Shown: positions 38,918-51,800 of the stretch, piece by piece
How the letters are laid out: the number at the start of each line of letters is the position of its first letter
How positions within the stretch are numbered: position 1 is the first letter of the stretch
NCBI GenBank assembly: GCA_963210315.1
Contig: OY723258.1
Location: 868,001 to 932,000, forward strand
Source of the DNA: Rhynchopus euleeides
Lineage: Eukaryota > Euglenozoa > Diplonemea > Diplonemida > Diplonemidae
Reading direction: 5' to 3'
Length of the DNA stretch: 64,000 nucleotides
Program-made: the position numbers and the translations under genes
Notes under the pieces: generated by a model
Database searches by the model: none
What the model was told of the DNA's origin: nothing
The model's input: only the letters and a program-made list of their open reading frames with translations

Positions 38918-41717
38918 CTACGCCCGCTCGTCCTGCTTCTGCTTCTGAAGAGCCTGCTTCGCCTTCTCAGACTCCCGCGCATAGGATGCAGCCACGACAG
39001 ACAGTAGCAGCTCCCTCTCCTCTTGGCTCAGGGATGTGAACAGAGGCAGCACCTCAGAGATCTGCGTATGCGCCTTGCTGCGGTGCTTCGCGGTCTGCAT
39101 CTGCGCCTCCCGCTCCGCGACACGCGCGGGGTCGCTGGGGAGTATGGTAATGGCAACACGCGGCTCCGGCACCGGGAGCCGGTTCTTCCCCTCTCCGTAG
39201 ACGCTGTGGAGGGTGTGGGTCGGCGGCACATCCTCCACACCTCCCTCCGGGGGGTAGGCGCACTGCAGCTGCTTCCCAAACTCCTCATACAGGTAGTTGC
39301 TCAGCACCGCAGAGGCGGAGCTCTCAAACTCAGTCCCGGTCGCCCCCTCCGGCTCCAACTCCTGGTAGTACGCCATGCAGGACTCCTCTGCTGCATCGAG
39401 CCCACCCGGCCCAACCCCCGTTGCCTTCGGGCTCGCTGCCCCTGTCGCCCACGCCGATGTGATGGGGTATGACGCAGGGCCAAACCGTATCCGGGAATAC
39501 CCTGGGGGCTTCTCCACCGACACCGGAGGAGGGGCGGGCTGCACCCCAGGGGAGCCTCTCGGGTCGTCTGCAAGGGGGGTTGCCTGAGGGGACATCCCGC
39601 CAGTGCTGCCGGCGGGTGCTGTGGGCTGCTGGATCTGCGTGCTGCTGAGGGTGGTGTGGAGGATTCTCCGGTGCGAAGCCTTCTTCTTCGTCTTCCACTG
39701 TATGGTGCGGTGGTGCTGCTGCAGGTTGGTGAAGACCATGTTGTTGACGAGCCCCGCCCCGCCGCCGTGGCTGCGGTCCGTCGCCCAGCCCCCGGAGGAG
39801 GCCCACACCTTCCTGTCGAGGTACTCACACTTTCTGAGCTCCTCCCTCTCGAAGCACTTCTGCAGCTGCTCATTCTCGTCGTGGGGGTCGAAGAACGACA
39901 TGTAGCAGTCCCTGCAGAGCGACACCTGCCGGTGCAGCCACACATTCTTTTTCCGGAGCTCCTCGACACTGCGCGACAGCCTCTGCAGCACAGGGGGGAT
40001 CGGCATCCAGTTGTGGCTCGCATCGTTGAATGCCTGCGGAGACAGCAGGGAGGACAGCGCGTCGCCCGGAGGCCCCGACGCAGCGGGGCCACCCCCGCCC
40101 CGCAGGGAGCCCGGGCCATCTCTTGTGAAAGATTTGACGGTCTGCATCACCTCCTTCGTCTTCCGGTCGTAGTACCGCAGCACGCTGAGGTAGGTCGTGA
40201 CGTGGATGTCCTGCTTCGCGATCACGGCGCTGCAGTTGGGGCAGAGGAAGGCATCCTTTTTCGACGCCCTCACAAAGCACTTCTTCGGGGAGGCATCCCG
40301 TGCGGCGGGTGGGGGTGGGGCCGGGTCGGTGTTGTCTGAGGTGAGCGCGAAGTTGAAGTCCGGAACCTTCTCCTGCTCCGCACCCTCCGCCGCCTTTTTC
40401 CGGCGCTTGATGAATTCGAAATCGGGGACAACCCAGTCGAGGGCATCCTGCGACTTCAGGCGGACGAACCCGAGGAGCCAGAGCTGGTTCTGCCTGTCCA
40501 CCTTGAAGGTGCAGGAGAGCTCGCGCTCACGCGACCCGCTCTCATGGAGGACCTCGTGGCGTGTCGCGGAGAAGCGCTCTGTGAGTGCGCGCATGGCGGG
40601 GCAGATCACAGCGAGGAGAGCTGACGACTGCAGCTCGTCGAACCCGACGTTCACCTCGTGTGGGGGGTGCGGGGCTGTGGCGGAGCAGGGCGGAGGGTTG
40701 AGCTTACCCACAACCGTCACCCCGGGGTGTACGCAGGCCTGCTGTGTGACGCCGAACTGCTTGCTCGGCTCCAAAAGCGCGTTGTTGTGCCGCCTCTCAA
40801 TAGTGATGTAGCTGTCGCTCACAACCAGGAGTTCGTGGTTGACCCCCTCCTTCCCTTTGATGTCCTTCGGCAGCACGAACCGCTGCAGCACCCCGCACCT
40901 CCCGCGGTCGGATTTGCTCTTGAGGAAGGCGCACAGCATCTTCTCGTCGAAGAACTCCTGCGTGGTGAGGTACCCCTTCGAGTCCTTCCTCTCGCTGTGC
41001 CACACAGCCACCGGCCCCTCCGGGGACCCGGAGAACATCAGGGCGCGTCGTATCGCAGTCGGGTTGATCTGGTTCGGCTTCTTCTGCACGATGCCCCGTT
41101 TCTCCGACGTGTAGTACCATTTGATCTGGTCGGCTGGGCGGTAGACAATGGTGTCCGGCAGGATGACGCTCTGCAAGGGCCCCTCTTTTCCGTTGTCCAC
41201 CAGCCGGTTGAGGCAGAGCTCCCACAGGAAGTCCAGAGGGATCCCGCTGTGGTGTGGGTGGGTGGTGGAGGGGGGGGCGAGGGGGTGGGTATGTTTGCAC
41301 TGCAAGCTGTAGAGCAGTGAGGCATCTATTCAAGGGTGGTTGAAAAATAACAGCGCCAAAACTGGTTTTCGTCGGCTCTTCTTGTTGACAGCCTTGTGAA
41401 ACCCCAAGGGGAGGTGGTGGAAAGCGGCAACGGTGATGACAGGCGATAGTTCCTTCCAAAATTCCAAAATTCATTCTTCCCTGCGACTTCGCTATTTCGC
41501 TGTGTTTCATCGCTGGTGACAATCAAAGAGCGGAGAGCGAACCGTGAGCATTCCCCTGATCTTGAAGCAACATCCACTGCACACTGTACCACACCCCACA
41601 CACGTGAAGACACAGACACACTCCGCTGCACTCACAAAAGACATACTCATCACTGCGCCGCCCGACAGCCACCCAGGTCTTCTGCACCTCTGACTCGCTG
41701 TTGCCAAACATGTTCAT
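38918..41717 (-). CDS. Conserved-looking protein with two CxxC motifs, function unknown (two exons)
   Basis: Exon 1 (41717-41647) begins MNMFGNSESEVQKTWVAVGR and ends at a GTATGT donor in phase 2; exon 2 starts at 41246 after CACAG and runs to the stop at 38918, giving 799 residues. The first ~330 residues look folded (GIPLDFLWELCLNRLVDNG, DQIKWYYTSEKRGIVQK, LVVSDSYITIERRHNN). CPNC (~357-360) and CRDC (~467-470) could bind one zinc; between them lie VTTYLSVLRYYDRKTKEV and a helical stretch. The C-terminus is Pro-rich, then a charged coiled coil. No family recognised. A TTGAG acceptor-like site lies 9 nt before the ATG, with a TATA-like CATATATATGG ~125 bp upstream. Confidence 0.72.
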
Positions 41718-42588
41718 GGTGCACCCCTCAAGGGGACACCTCCTTCAGCCTCGAGAGGCACCGTGTGGGCGTGGCGGCAGCCACAGCAGGACCAGCAAGG
41801 TGGTCACGTGGACAATGATTGCCTGCCGGGCAGCATATATATGGCGCACCGCTCCTGGTTGGGGGAAGGTTGTGATCTGGGTGTGAGCGGAGATGGGGAA
41901 GAGATGGGGAAAGAAGCAGCTCCGAGAGAGTTGCGAGAGCCTCGTTCTTCTTCTCTTTGCTGTTTGTCAGGGCACACAGGTTGAAATGCCGGAGGGCCGC
42001 CTCAAGGGGAAGCTCGCCTGGGAGGGCTGCAAGTGGAGTAAGGTTCAACATCATCCGGGTGGTGGGGCTGGGTGGTGGTGGGGCATCGGCGTGTCGGATA
42101 TTATCCACTGTGAGGTGCAGCCTCTGAGGCTGGAGGCTAGAGACTCTGGCAGAGGGCCTGGTCCGCACCAGGGGAGCGGGTGTGCCACACCCAGTCAATC
42201 GGTATGGCACCCGACAGTCGACACTCCAGATTTCATTACAGCCTGGACCTCGCAATGTTGGCAGCCAGAAGTTTGTCCCCGTCTGCATATTCCATACGTA
42301 TGATCATGCAATGAGCAGGCGGTAACAGCGGTGAGAAAGCAAGGAAGGTCAAAGAAATTCAAGATTCAGAAGATGAGGATGACGGTGTGTTGGCAGGTTT
42401 GGCAGAGTTGGCAGAGTTGCGCGGGGGTGGTCGGCCAGAACCCAGAGATTGGCCAAGATCAGGTTGGTGTGATGACAAGCGAGAGTATCAGATCCCAAGC
42501 AAAGTGGGAGCAAATGTTCACCTGGACTGCGCGCCCAAATTTTGAGTGTTGGGTGGCCTCCACAAAAACAAACCTCATTGGCATCTAC
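41718..42588. other. Intergenic, no gene seen
   Basis: Between the 799-residue protein and the end of the next gene. Frames on both strands overlap each other and lack motifs. Contains the TATA-like site at 41,838-41,848. Confidence 0.5.
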
Positions 42589-43179
42589 TCAGGCAACACC
42601 GGCGGACTCCCTCAGCCAGTCCACCACAATGCGGGCCGAAAAGGCCGCTGCAGAAAGCAGGTTTGTCAGGCGATCGATGACACTCGGGTTATCGGCGCTG
42701 AACGCATTTTCCAGATTCTCCTTGATCAACAGCTTGTCGATAGCATTGCGATACACCTGCAGATTCGGATTGCCCGGCTGGTACACGAGGTGGTGTGCTG
42801 CATGGTAGAGCCGCAAGTCATGCCGGAGGGCCGCCTGGTCCATCAGAGTCTTGGGCGGTGTCAGGACGTCGCCCTCTGGAATCGGCACGCCATCATACAC
42901 CCTGCGTGCGTTGGCCTTCAGGTTGCGAACACGCAGGTCGACCTTCGTCTGGAAGCCGGCAAAGCTTGCGTAATCCCAACCACCATCCACCCACACGGGG
43001 AGGCGCGCCTCGTCGTACTGAGTGCGTCCCAGCAACAGCTTCAGACTATCCCGCATCCCGAACGATGCAGGGCGCGCCATCAGCACACCACCAGCGACAA
43101 CGGCTGCCCATAGGGTAAGCAGCAGCAGCACTACCCGCTGTGTCCACAGCCAAGCAAAGCGGATCAGAGAGAGAATCAT
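42589..43179 (-). CDS. Membrane-anchored protein of unknown function
   Basis: 196 residues from the ATG at 43179. One N-terminal transmembrane or signal-anchor segment (about residues 8-32, WLWTQRVVLLLLTLWAAVVA), then a soluble domain with normal composition (YASFAGFQTKVDLRVRNLKA, LRLYHAAHHLVYQPGNPNLQ). No family recognised; mitochondrial or ER membrane both fit. A longer upstream frame exists, but a CAG at 43188-43190, 8 nt before this ATG, and the hydrophobic start favour this one. Confidence 0.65.
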   Translation of the reverse strand: MILSLIRFAWLWTQRVVLLLLTLWAAVVAGGVLMARPASFGMRDSLKLLLGRTQYDEARLPVWVDGGWDYASFAGFQTKVDLRVRNLKANARRVYDGVPIPEGDVLTPPKTLMDQAALRHDLRLYHAAHHLVYQPGNPNLQVYRNAIDKLLIKENLENAFSADNPSVIDRLTNLLSAAAFSARIVVDWLRESAGVA

Positions 43180-45645
43180 GGTGGACCCTGTGTGCACGGG
43201 TGTTGGTGTGGGCATGGGTTGCGAGCACACCACCCCACAGCCATAGGGTTCCGAAGTTACAAAGTAGGAGGGGAGGGGCGGGTACGTGAAGGGGGATCGG
43301 GGGGTCTGCCAGGCCACTATTCGTTGAGATGAAATACCTGTGAGAGTATGAGGGGCGGGGATACGGGGTGCGCCTGTCACGGCTTTGGGGAGAAATAAAA
43401 ATGCACTTTGTCGTGATGGCGGCCAGCCACTTGTACTGCCACTGGTGGTAAACCACTTGCCTCCCCTCCGGAATGTAACGAACGAGACCCACCTCCATGC
43501 GACGGCACGTCACGTGTTATATGAGAGCGAAACCACCACAGCCAATCAACAACCGACAGGTGGTGTCAGGCGATACCAGCCGTTGACCTGCTTGGCCAGT
43601 CAGATCATCAATGAATCGCGCACGTTCTTTTTGATTTGTGGCAGTCAAACGCCCCGTCGCCACCACCTTTAAAACACCACGCTGGGTCATCACCCCTCTC
43701 CTCTCATCTCTTGCTGCTGCAAAATATGAACAGCAGGCTCCCAAGATCGCTCTTTGCGTCTTCGTGCTGAGTGAGAAATGCTATATACCCTTTGCCTTGA
43801 ACACACGGAGAAGTGGCACCCAGAGGGGGGCGAATCGATGCCAGAGGGCCCTTGTGTCACATGCCATCGCGTCTGCGTGTGGTGGCGGGTGGCCATATGT
43901 AGAGTGGGCAGACCCTGCGTGGATCATGTCTCAGTCTCATTGCGGTTGGCACGGCGATGACCACGCGTACCGCGGCTTTGGTTTTGCAGTTGTGTCAGGT
44001 GCAAAGAGAGTTTCGCTGAATGCCGCGTCACTCCGACACCCCTTCATCCAACACCCACTGAGCGGCCAATCCCGACAGGCGAAAGGTTGGCGTGGATGTG
44101 GCCGCCGGGTGAGAGCAAAACGGGTGGTGTGTGGTAATGCTGGGCCCCTTCCCACCTCCCCCCCCCCCGGTGTACTGTGCGCTGCCGTGCACAACCCCTC
44201 TATGTTAAAACACCCCTTGCCATAAAATAAAATATCATCAGGAGCAACGATGCTGGGTTGCGTAATTTGCATCGATACTTTGTTTTCCCCTGCTCCGGTA
44301 ACGATTCGTTTTTTTTCTCTTTGGTCGCGACGATCCCCAGCCTGATGCACAAGACCACCAGACCGCGGCGTCCACAACCCCTATTTTTTCGAAGGCATCA
44401 ACGTTAGTCCACACACACACCACGACCGCACTATCCACTTCCTCAACGACGCAACAGCATAGTGCACCACAATACGGCCACCGTTTGTCGGCTCGGCCCA
44501 CCAATAATTTTATCTGGGGGAAAGTAAGCTAGGGAACCTCCCGCTCACTCTTGCATCAAACCTATGCCAGGGTGCGCCGCCCACCCCCCTGCTGCATCAA
44601 GGGCGGGCCCACTCTTCCCTGCATTTCTGAGCAAACAAAAGGCACTCTCCCTTCCCCATGAGGTGAGGGGGGGGGGGGGATTTCCCCCCCCCCATCTTTT
44701 TCCTATTCATCCTCTCTCTTTTCCTTTTTATTACGACACCGACGCATCACATCCCTGGCAGCCAGGGGCAGCAACGCACACAAAATACCGCCAGACGATG
44801 ACATGTTATCTTCTGCTGTTTTTTTAACTACGCACCTTTGTTACCTGAGGTCTCTACACTCTAAGATTCGCCTGTCCCTCAGGGAGGGCCATAAGGGGGC
44901 GGGGAGGGCGGGGAACGAGAAGCGGAAGCGGGATCAAACGTGAGAGGGGGGGGGGGGGGGCGGAATTCCCTCAAGGGGCAGGGAAAGCAAGGCAGCAAAC
45001 GCACAAGCCTAGATAAGGTGAAGAGATAGAGGGTGGGGGCAGGGAGCCCGGAAGGAGGTGTGATCGTCGAAAAGTAAAGGCAAAAGAAAGACTAGTCTCC
45101 CTCTCCCTCTCCCCTCCCATCTCCCCCCCCCCCCTTCCCGGCACCCCCCTGGCAGAAGGAGGGGGGGGGGGGGGGGAGGGGACGGGCTCAACGCGACGCT
45201 CGTTTGTCGTCTCTGCTCGGAATGGATCTGCTTGCCGGCAGTTGCATGCATGCGCGATGCCCTTCCCTCCTCCCACTCTGCACCCGTCAGCCGTTCAGCA
45301 GGAGAGGGTTGAGGGGCGGGAGGGAGGGGGGGGAGGGGGAGGTTGCGGCATCGCTGCTGGGGGAACGATCGGGACGGCAATAATCAGGATGCATGCGATG
45401 CTCGTTTTGTTTGTTTGTTTTTGTTTTTGCTTGTTGCGAACTCTAATAAAGGAACCAAAGGGTAACACCAACGCAGACACACACACACACACACGCGCCC
45501 TCGGACTTAACACCATTCAACACACAGAGGCGACACGTCGCACCTCAGACCAGGGCTGACCAGCTCTCTCCATCCATCCTGGGGCAGAGGCCGGGCCGCA
45601 GGGCGGGGGGCCAGATGTGGTGGTCGGTGTGTTTGCCAGGGTGTA
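43180..45645. other. Intergenic, 2.5 kb, G/C-run-rich, no gene seen
   Basis: Several long G or C runs (near 44.15, 44.67, 44.95, 45.13 and 45.17 kb), a (CA)n run at ~45,477-45,494, and short frames without motifs. A spliced gene with small exons could be missed. Confidence 0.45.
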
Positions 45646-48600
45646 TTAAGCCTCCGACAGAGACTTGAGGGTCTCCAGGACAAAGATGCGCTGCTCCTGC
45701 GTCTGCGGGCTGCACTGGTCCTCGGTGTCGGCGCGTGTGGAGTGGAGGGAGTCGGTGCTGTTGAGGGCACGCATGTGCGGCAGGTTGTACAGCACGCACA
45801 GCACGCATGCCACCACCATTCCGGTTTCGCCGTGGCCTCCGGTGCAGTGGATGTACACAATCTCGCCAGAGCGCTGTGGTGTGGTGGCGGTGGTGAGGGA
45901 GAGCGGACTAACTTCTTAGTCTAAGATTGCGTGGGTTCCGACACGGGGGTGCGTGCACCGCACACAACAGCAAGGATAACGCACATATATGTGGAGCCTT
46001 GTGCAGATCACACGGTGCCTGAGGTTGCAACAGAAATCAGCGATAAATATGCCCGATGGCGCATCGGCGTGACTGGAGCCTTCGGCCATCGCGACTTTGA
46101 AGTGAAATTTGGTGTGAATGTGGGCGTCAGCAGCCCAAGGAGAAGGCGTGCCTTCTCCGGGTTTACGGGTAGTGTTATTCACCAAGCCTCGGAAGCACCG
46201 TGGTTGCCCAGATTGGTTCGCCCCGCAGACAGCATTGCATACCACAAGCCCGACAATCTGCATGATAAGCTCCTTGAAGCCCTTCAGCTCACCTGCGCCA
46301 GGGATCGTCCCCGATGCAAACGCGTAGTTGATGAACTTCACCTTCCTGTAGACGTAGGGGTGTGCATGTGATGCAGTTGAGGGCTGAAGCAGCAGGGATG
46401 GCCATTCAAAACGAATTGCGAGCAAATTGGGTTCTGGGCCTGAGTAATCCTGGCAACAAAATCCAAAAACACAGACTGCACCATACGAACTACGCGCATA
46501 ACAGTGGTGTGGAGATTCACATCGAACAGTAATGCAGGGTGCGGCACCCCTCTAATTGACCTCCGCAGTTGCCTAAAGACACCACCCATACACCCTCCCC
46601 TCTGACCAGGCCCATACCTCTTGGCCACCTTCTCGAGGGTCGGGAAGTAGGCAGCGGGCCGCTCGCCGCTGCCCTTGAGGTTGACCACCGTGGTGATGCC
46701 TGTGTTTGCAATCGCTTCGATGTCGGAAACCTTCCGCAGATCCATGGCCGCACCGCACAGCACCCGATCGCGCACAACCCAGTTTGACGTGCGGGTCGGA
46801 CCACTGGCCTTGGCAAGATCAGCCTTGTCACGGGTGTTGAACGGGTCGGGCAGGGTCACCTCCTGGGGCGGCGCCACCTGCTGCTGCTGCTGTTGCTGCT
46901 GGTGCTGCTGCTGCTGGGGGATCATGTTGTGCACACTCTCCTCATCCACATTCATCTGCTGCATCAGGTCGCGCTGCGGCGACACCGACGGGGGCAGCTT
47001 CGATGCATCGATCGCAGTGTTCGGCAGGATCCCCAGAACACATTCGTTCATCCCCGCCAGCATCGCACAGTCCTCCATCGACGACAGGTGCGTGTTGTTG
47101 ATGAAGAGCAGCTTCCCGCACACCACGCCCCCACGGTCGCAGGGGCTCCCGGGGGCAACACCCACAACCCAGAGGTCGTCCACATCGACACCCCAGGACT
47201 CACCCGGCTGGCGGGACACGCTGCACGACACGATCCCCGTGATGGCATCCCGGACAGGCGTCGTCGACGCCGCCTTCGCAGGAATCAGGTGGAACGTGAC
47301 CTCCGTCAGCACGCCCAGCGGCTCGAGGTCCTCGTCCCCCGTGATGGGCTTGTTGTTCAGCCCGACGAGGCCGCCGAGCATCAGGCCGCTCTGTGCTGCG
47401 GGGGTGCCCTCCCCAATGGACACAAGCTCGAACTCATCCAGGGCAAAGCCCCACGGGGTGTGCATCGACGGCCGTGTCAGATGCACCGACACGGTGCCAG
47501 GGGGGAAGGCGAAGCCGGGAGCACCCCCCTGGTAGCCCTGGGGTGGCGCGCTCTGAGGCACCGTCTGCTGCATGGGGGCGTACTGCTGCTGCTGCTGCTG
47601 CTGTTGCATCTGGTGCGGCGGCAAAATCTGCTGCACGGGGGGGTTGTTGTGCACCTGCTGCTGCTGCTGCTGCTGCTGCATCTGCGGCGCCCGCTGCTGG
47701 TCCTGCCTTCCGACCCGCGTGTTGATGTCGCTCTGCGCAGACGACGTGTTGTAGGAGTTGTCCCCGCCGAACAGGTTCACCTGCGACACCCCGCCGCCAC
47801 AGGACCGGGCGCCCCGCACGCTCCGCCCCTGCGACGCGTTGAGCGACTGGCTCAGCGTGTCGCTGTCGGGGGTGTATGTGGGTTGCCCCACACCGCCACC
47901 CACGCCTGCATTGAACCCACCCTGATGCTGCTGCATCTGCTGCTGATGATGCTGCTGCTGCTGCTGCGGAGGCTGGTATTGTTCTCTCTGCTGGCTGTAG
48001 GCCGACCCGGTGGAACGTGCGGAGCTCGGTGGGACAGAGCCCACGTCACCACCACCACCCCCGAAGATGTTGATGGAGCTGTGCCCACCCCCGTGCTTGT
48101 TCCTCGAGTGGGCGAACCGCGCCGACGACTGGGGTGACTGCGACGGGGCATCCCCGAACACGTTGATCTGCTGCGTGCCACCCCCGAAGTTCTGCGCCGT
48201 GTTCGCAAACCTGCTGGGGCTGTCCGTCACCTTCGACGTCACCGGGGGCGGGGAGACGGGGGCGGGAGGCGCCCCACCGAGAGGCGCCGCAGCGCCCGGC
48301 TGGTAGTTGAACCCACGTACCACCTCCTTCACATAGTACTTCAGGTCCTTCGACCGCTCGTCGACAGGGCAGTCAGACCCATAAGTGTTCTCACGCAGCT
48401 CGTGGAGCTGGGCAATCATGTTGCAAGCCTTCATCCCACTCCACCCGTAGATAACCGCAAGCACACACGCTCCGACAACACCGCACGTCCCATGCCCTGT
48501 GTAGTCATGAACATAGATCCGGTCACCCGCCCGCAGCGCGTCGACCAGCGAATAGATGAACTGGACCTGCGAGTTGCGTGCCCCGAAGTCCTCACACCGG

Positions 48601-48839
48601 AAGGGGAACGAGACGTACCGCGCGTCGTGAATACCCCCCTTCTCCAGGTAGTTCGTGGCATTCACCGCGTCGCGGAGGTCGACAAACGTTGTGACGCCCG
48701 ACTTCAGGACCTGCGTCAGCCTGTCGCCACCGCCCATCGGGTCATCCCCCATGACGAACACACCGGGCAGCACGTAGTTGCTGGTTCGTGTGGGGCCTTT
48801 CATCGCATCGTCTGCCACAACGGGGGCGAAAGATGCCAT
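45646..48839 (-). CDS. Double tyrosine-phosphatase-like protein with two PDZ-like domains; both active sites degenerate
   Basis: Exons 48839-46618, 46345-46243 and 45873-45646 (donors GTATGG and GTATGC) give 850 residues. Two related PTP/DSP-fold domains flank the protein: residues ~12-178 and ~670-850, both opening with PTRTSN and containing a V-x-L-x or V-N-L-K strand. The catalytic signature HCx5R reads HDYTGHGT in the first (Asp112 for Cys, Thr118 for Arg) and HCTGGHGE in the second (Cys785 kept, Glu791 for Arg). Between them lie a Gln/Gly/Asn-rich linker (180-440) with repeated INVFG or VNLFG motifs and two PDZ-like domains (~445-520 and ~528-606; WGFALDEFELVSIGEGTPAA, WGVDVDDLWVVGVAPGSPCD). 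Probably a non-catalytic scaffold or phosphate-binding protein. Start chosen as first ATG before the PTP domain. Confidence 0.82.
47570..47695. repeat. CAG/CTG trinucleotide tracts in the Gln-rich linker
   Basis: Runs of CTG (CAG in the coding strand) at ~47,580-47,605 and ~47,655-47,690, with further tracts at ~46,880-46,918 and ~47,925-47,975. They encode poly-Gln in the phosphatase-PDZ protein and are likely to vary in length. Confidence 0.9.
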
Positions 48840-51800
48840 ATCCGCCGGGGGGAGGGGGGACACGCTCAACACGCACCCCTCCTGCCAGTTGGGTGTCGCA
48901 TCGGTGTGTGGAGAGACAGCAGAGGCCCTGTGGGCTGACCGACACGGCAAGTGCGGCCGAAAAAGGAAATAGAGGTGGGTGCGGCTGGGGGCGGGGGTTA
49001 GGGGTTGGGGCTGGCTTCTGTGGTGTGCACTGCAGTGTGTGGGGGGTGGCACACACAACTCGCTGCATCCCGAGCGAGGGGGTTTCTCTTCGATGGCTTG
49101 CCAGACCCCCTTCTCACCCTGCGAGGCAACGTTTTGCCCAAATCGCAGTGTCGGGGGGGGGGGGGGGGAGGGGGGTGTGGGAGCACATGCACGAAACAGA
49201 GCAGGCGAACCGTCTTGCGCACACACAGCAGCAAGAAAAAAAGCACCTTCAGCAGCGACTTTGAAAAATGGAATACGAGAAAAGCGGAGCTTTCCGAGAG
49301 AGAGAGGGATCCAGAGGCAGGCATATAAACGGGATGTTTCCATCACCACGTTGCGGTCACGGTAAGCAATAAAATGTTGGGCTGAGGGGGGTAGATGGTG
49401 TGGCGGTTTTGAGATCCCAAAAAAGAAACCCCCCTAAGACGCCTCCGCCGGAGGAGATGAGGGGCTTCGGAGGATGGTGGGAATAGGCAAAAAAAAAGCA
49501 CGAAAGCTTCTGGGACCACCCAACACGCCCCGAGCACTCTGTGAAGTCGGGGGGTGGGTGCTCTCCGCACGAGTGGGTACACACAATGTTTGTTTCTGGC
49601 ACTTTTCTTTTCTTCATTTTTCTGCCTCGGCCGTTAGAGCCGTCGGCAATCACAAACTATGGGTGCAGGGCTTCCGCCTGCAGCCGTTTCGATTGAAAAT
49701 TCGATGATGTGATGCTGAACGGCACAACAGCTGGTTCACCGGGAAACCACATCTCAAGGCGGAGAAGAACGGGTTGGGGCCTGCTCAGACAAATGTGTTG
49801 CGGTTGTTTATTGGCATTGTTGTGTCACCACATGACAGCCCACACTACCGTAGGCTGTTTGCATGTCGTTGGCCGCTTGCCCGATTTGGGTATGCAATGG
49901 AGCAACGCCATGATTCACTTTGGCTCCGCGCACCTCTGCCCGCGTGGGCTGGTTGGGCCACAAGCTGTCTTGGTGATTCCACACACCACCCCCTTGTTGT
50001 TTGTGCGCCAAACCCGGGTGAACAAATCTCACGTGCTTTGCCTGGTAAAGGTTGGCGTGATCGCTGTTGCCCACAGCCAATATGTAGCAACAAGGCAAAG
50101 GTGGATTTGTGATGATATCACCCCTCTCCCCCCCCCTCCCCCAAAGCGCGGCCAAGCCATACTTTCCTCCTGTAACAAGGACTCTTGCTGCCGTGAATAA
50201 ACAGCCCGCTCCCGTTGGGACACTTGTCCCTCCGGCTCTGCCCATTCCCTCCGCTTCCAACCCTTCTCACCCCAGCGATGTGGCTCGAGATGATTTTTTT
50301 GAGATGCTTTCTTGACTTCTTTATTTGAGGTAGTGTAGCCACAGGATCAGCAGAGCTGCCAGCTGCACGCCCCCCCCCCCCTATTCTTTTTGGAATTCTT
50401 GCGACGGACACACTCACCTCCTCTCCACTTCAGGGACATGCCTGCTTTCGCCACACGCCCTGTGTACACCATCCGTGCCTGGCAGAAAGAGCTGCTGGTC
50501 ACACCCCACACTTCCCCTCCCTTCCTCCAATACACGCGCGATGCGCGCAGCGGATACACAACAACACTAAACACAGAACAACGCGACAACCACCGGACTA
50601 GCCTACACGCAATCCCCTCAGTACCTCCAAAAAACCATCTGTGCCCCCGCTGGATCTTGAAGTTGGCAGCAAAACGAGACAAACAAAACAATCACTGCCA
50701 AAAGGTGTTCTGTTAGGACGCAGACCCCACCCTTTGCGCACACCACTCCCCCAGTCTGATGAAGTGGTGTGAGTGGGGGTAGTACCAACAGAATATCCAG
50801 CTAAAGGCACATAAAGTTCCCCCAGTTGGCTCCGCCGAACTAACAACAGAAAAAATATGTCATTAAGCAAGCAAGGCGCTCGGGATATGGTGAGGGGAGG
50901 GACAGCAAGGCAATGCCCTACCCGCCCACCCACCCAAGGGGCAACGGTGCAAGCTTAACAGCAGTGTATTGTATTGTATATGCATGGCCATGGCGCACTT
51001 CCAAGGGGATGATGAACTGTGGGACAAGATGTTGAAACCAGTGCTCACTATCCACAAGTAGTGCGCCATGCCACTGTTGAGACATCATGAACAGCACGAT
51101 ACTGCAATCATATCGCGGGGGGGAGGGGCGTGAAGTGGCGAAGAGGCAAATCAAAACACAATCTGGGATCTCACCCCAAAGCACACATAATAAGCGCGAA
51201 CACTCTTCGTTGGTGAGGGGGTGGGGAGGGAGCACTTGTCAACATTTTTGCCGCAATTCGATACGCACCAGAAGCAGCGCCATCTGCTTCAAACTGAAGA
51301 GCAGGCACACACGAGGATCGGCAATGACGCCCTGATCGAGGCGGCCCGCAACAGACGGTAAGAGAGAAGGGATCGACAAGACATTGATGTTCATTGTGCT
51401 GAACGCACCGGTGCAACAGTGCAACCTGAACGGTGTATTGTACATCATGACACACTTTCAGTGCTTTGGATTTTCATATCAGTTTTGAACGGTCTTCTTC
51501 GCGATTTGCATCAATATTTCTGTGCCTCTGGCAGCCTCAGCCGACTGCCTACTCTGTGCCCCTCTGTGATGTTTGCCTCACACAGAGCGGGCCGTGTTTC
51601 CAGCGTTCGCCCTTTCGAGAGCCTCCAACCGAGTTGTGGCTGACGCCTTCTCAGACTGGAGGCCAGCAGCCGCCCGACGCGATTGCGCCCAGGAGCTTTC
51701 AAAAGATACTGGGCAGGGGAGGGAGGGGGAGCAAAAGCAGAGAAGAAAGTACAGAATCACCCACTCGCTCTTCACGCAAAAAAAATGAGGCCGCGTCCGG

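Noticed and set aside
46893-48137. 414-residue plus-strand frame rich in Leu
   Set aside because: Antisense reading of CAG tracts in the phosphatase-PDZ gene.
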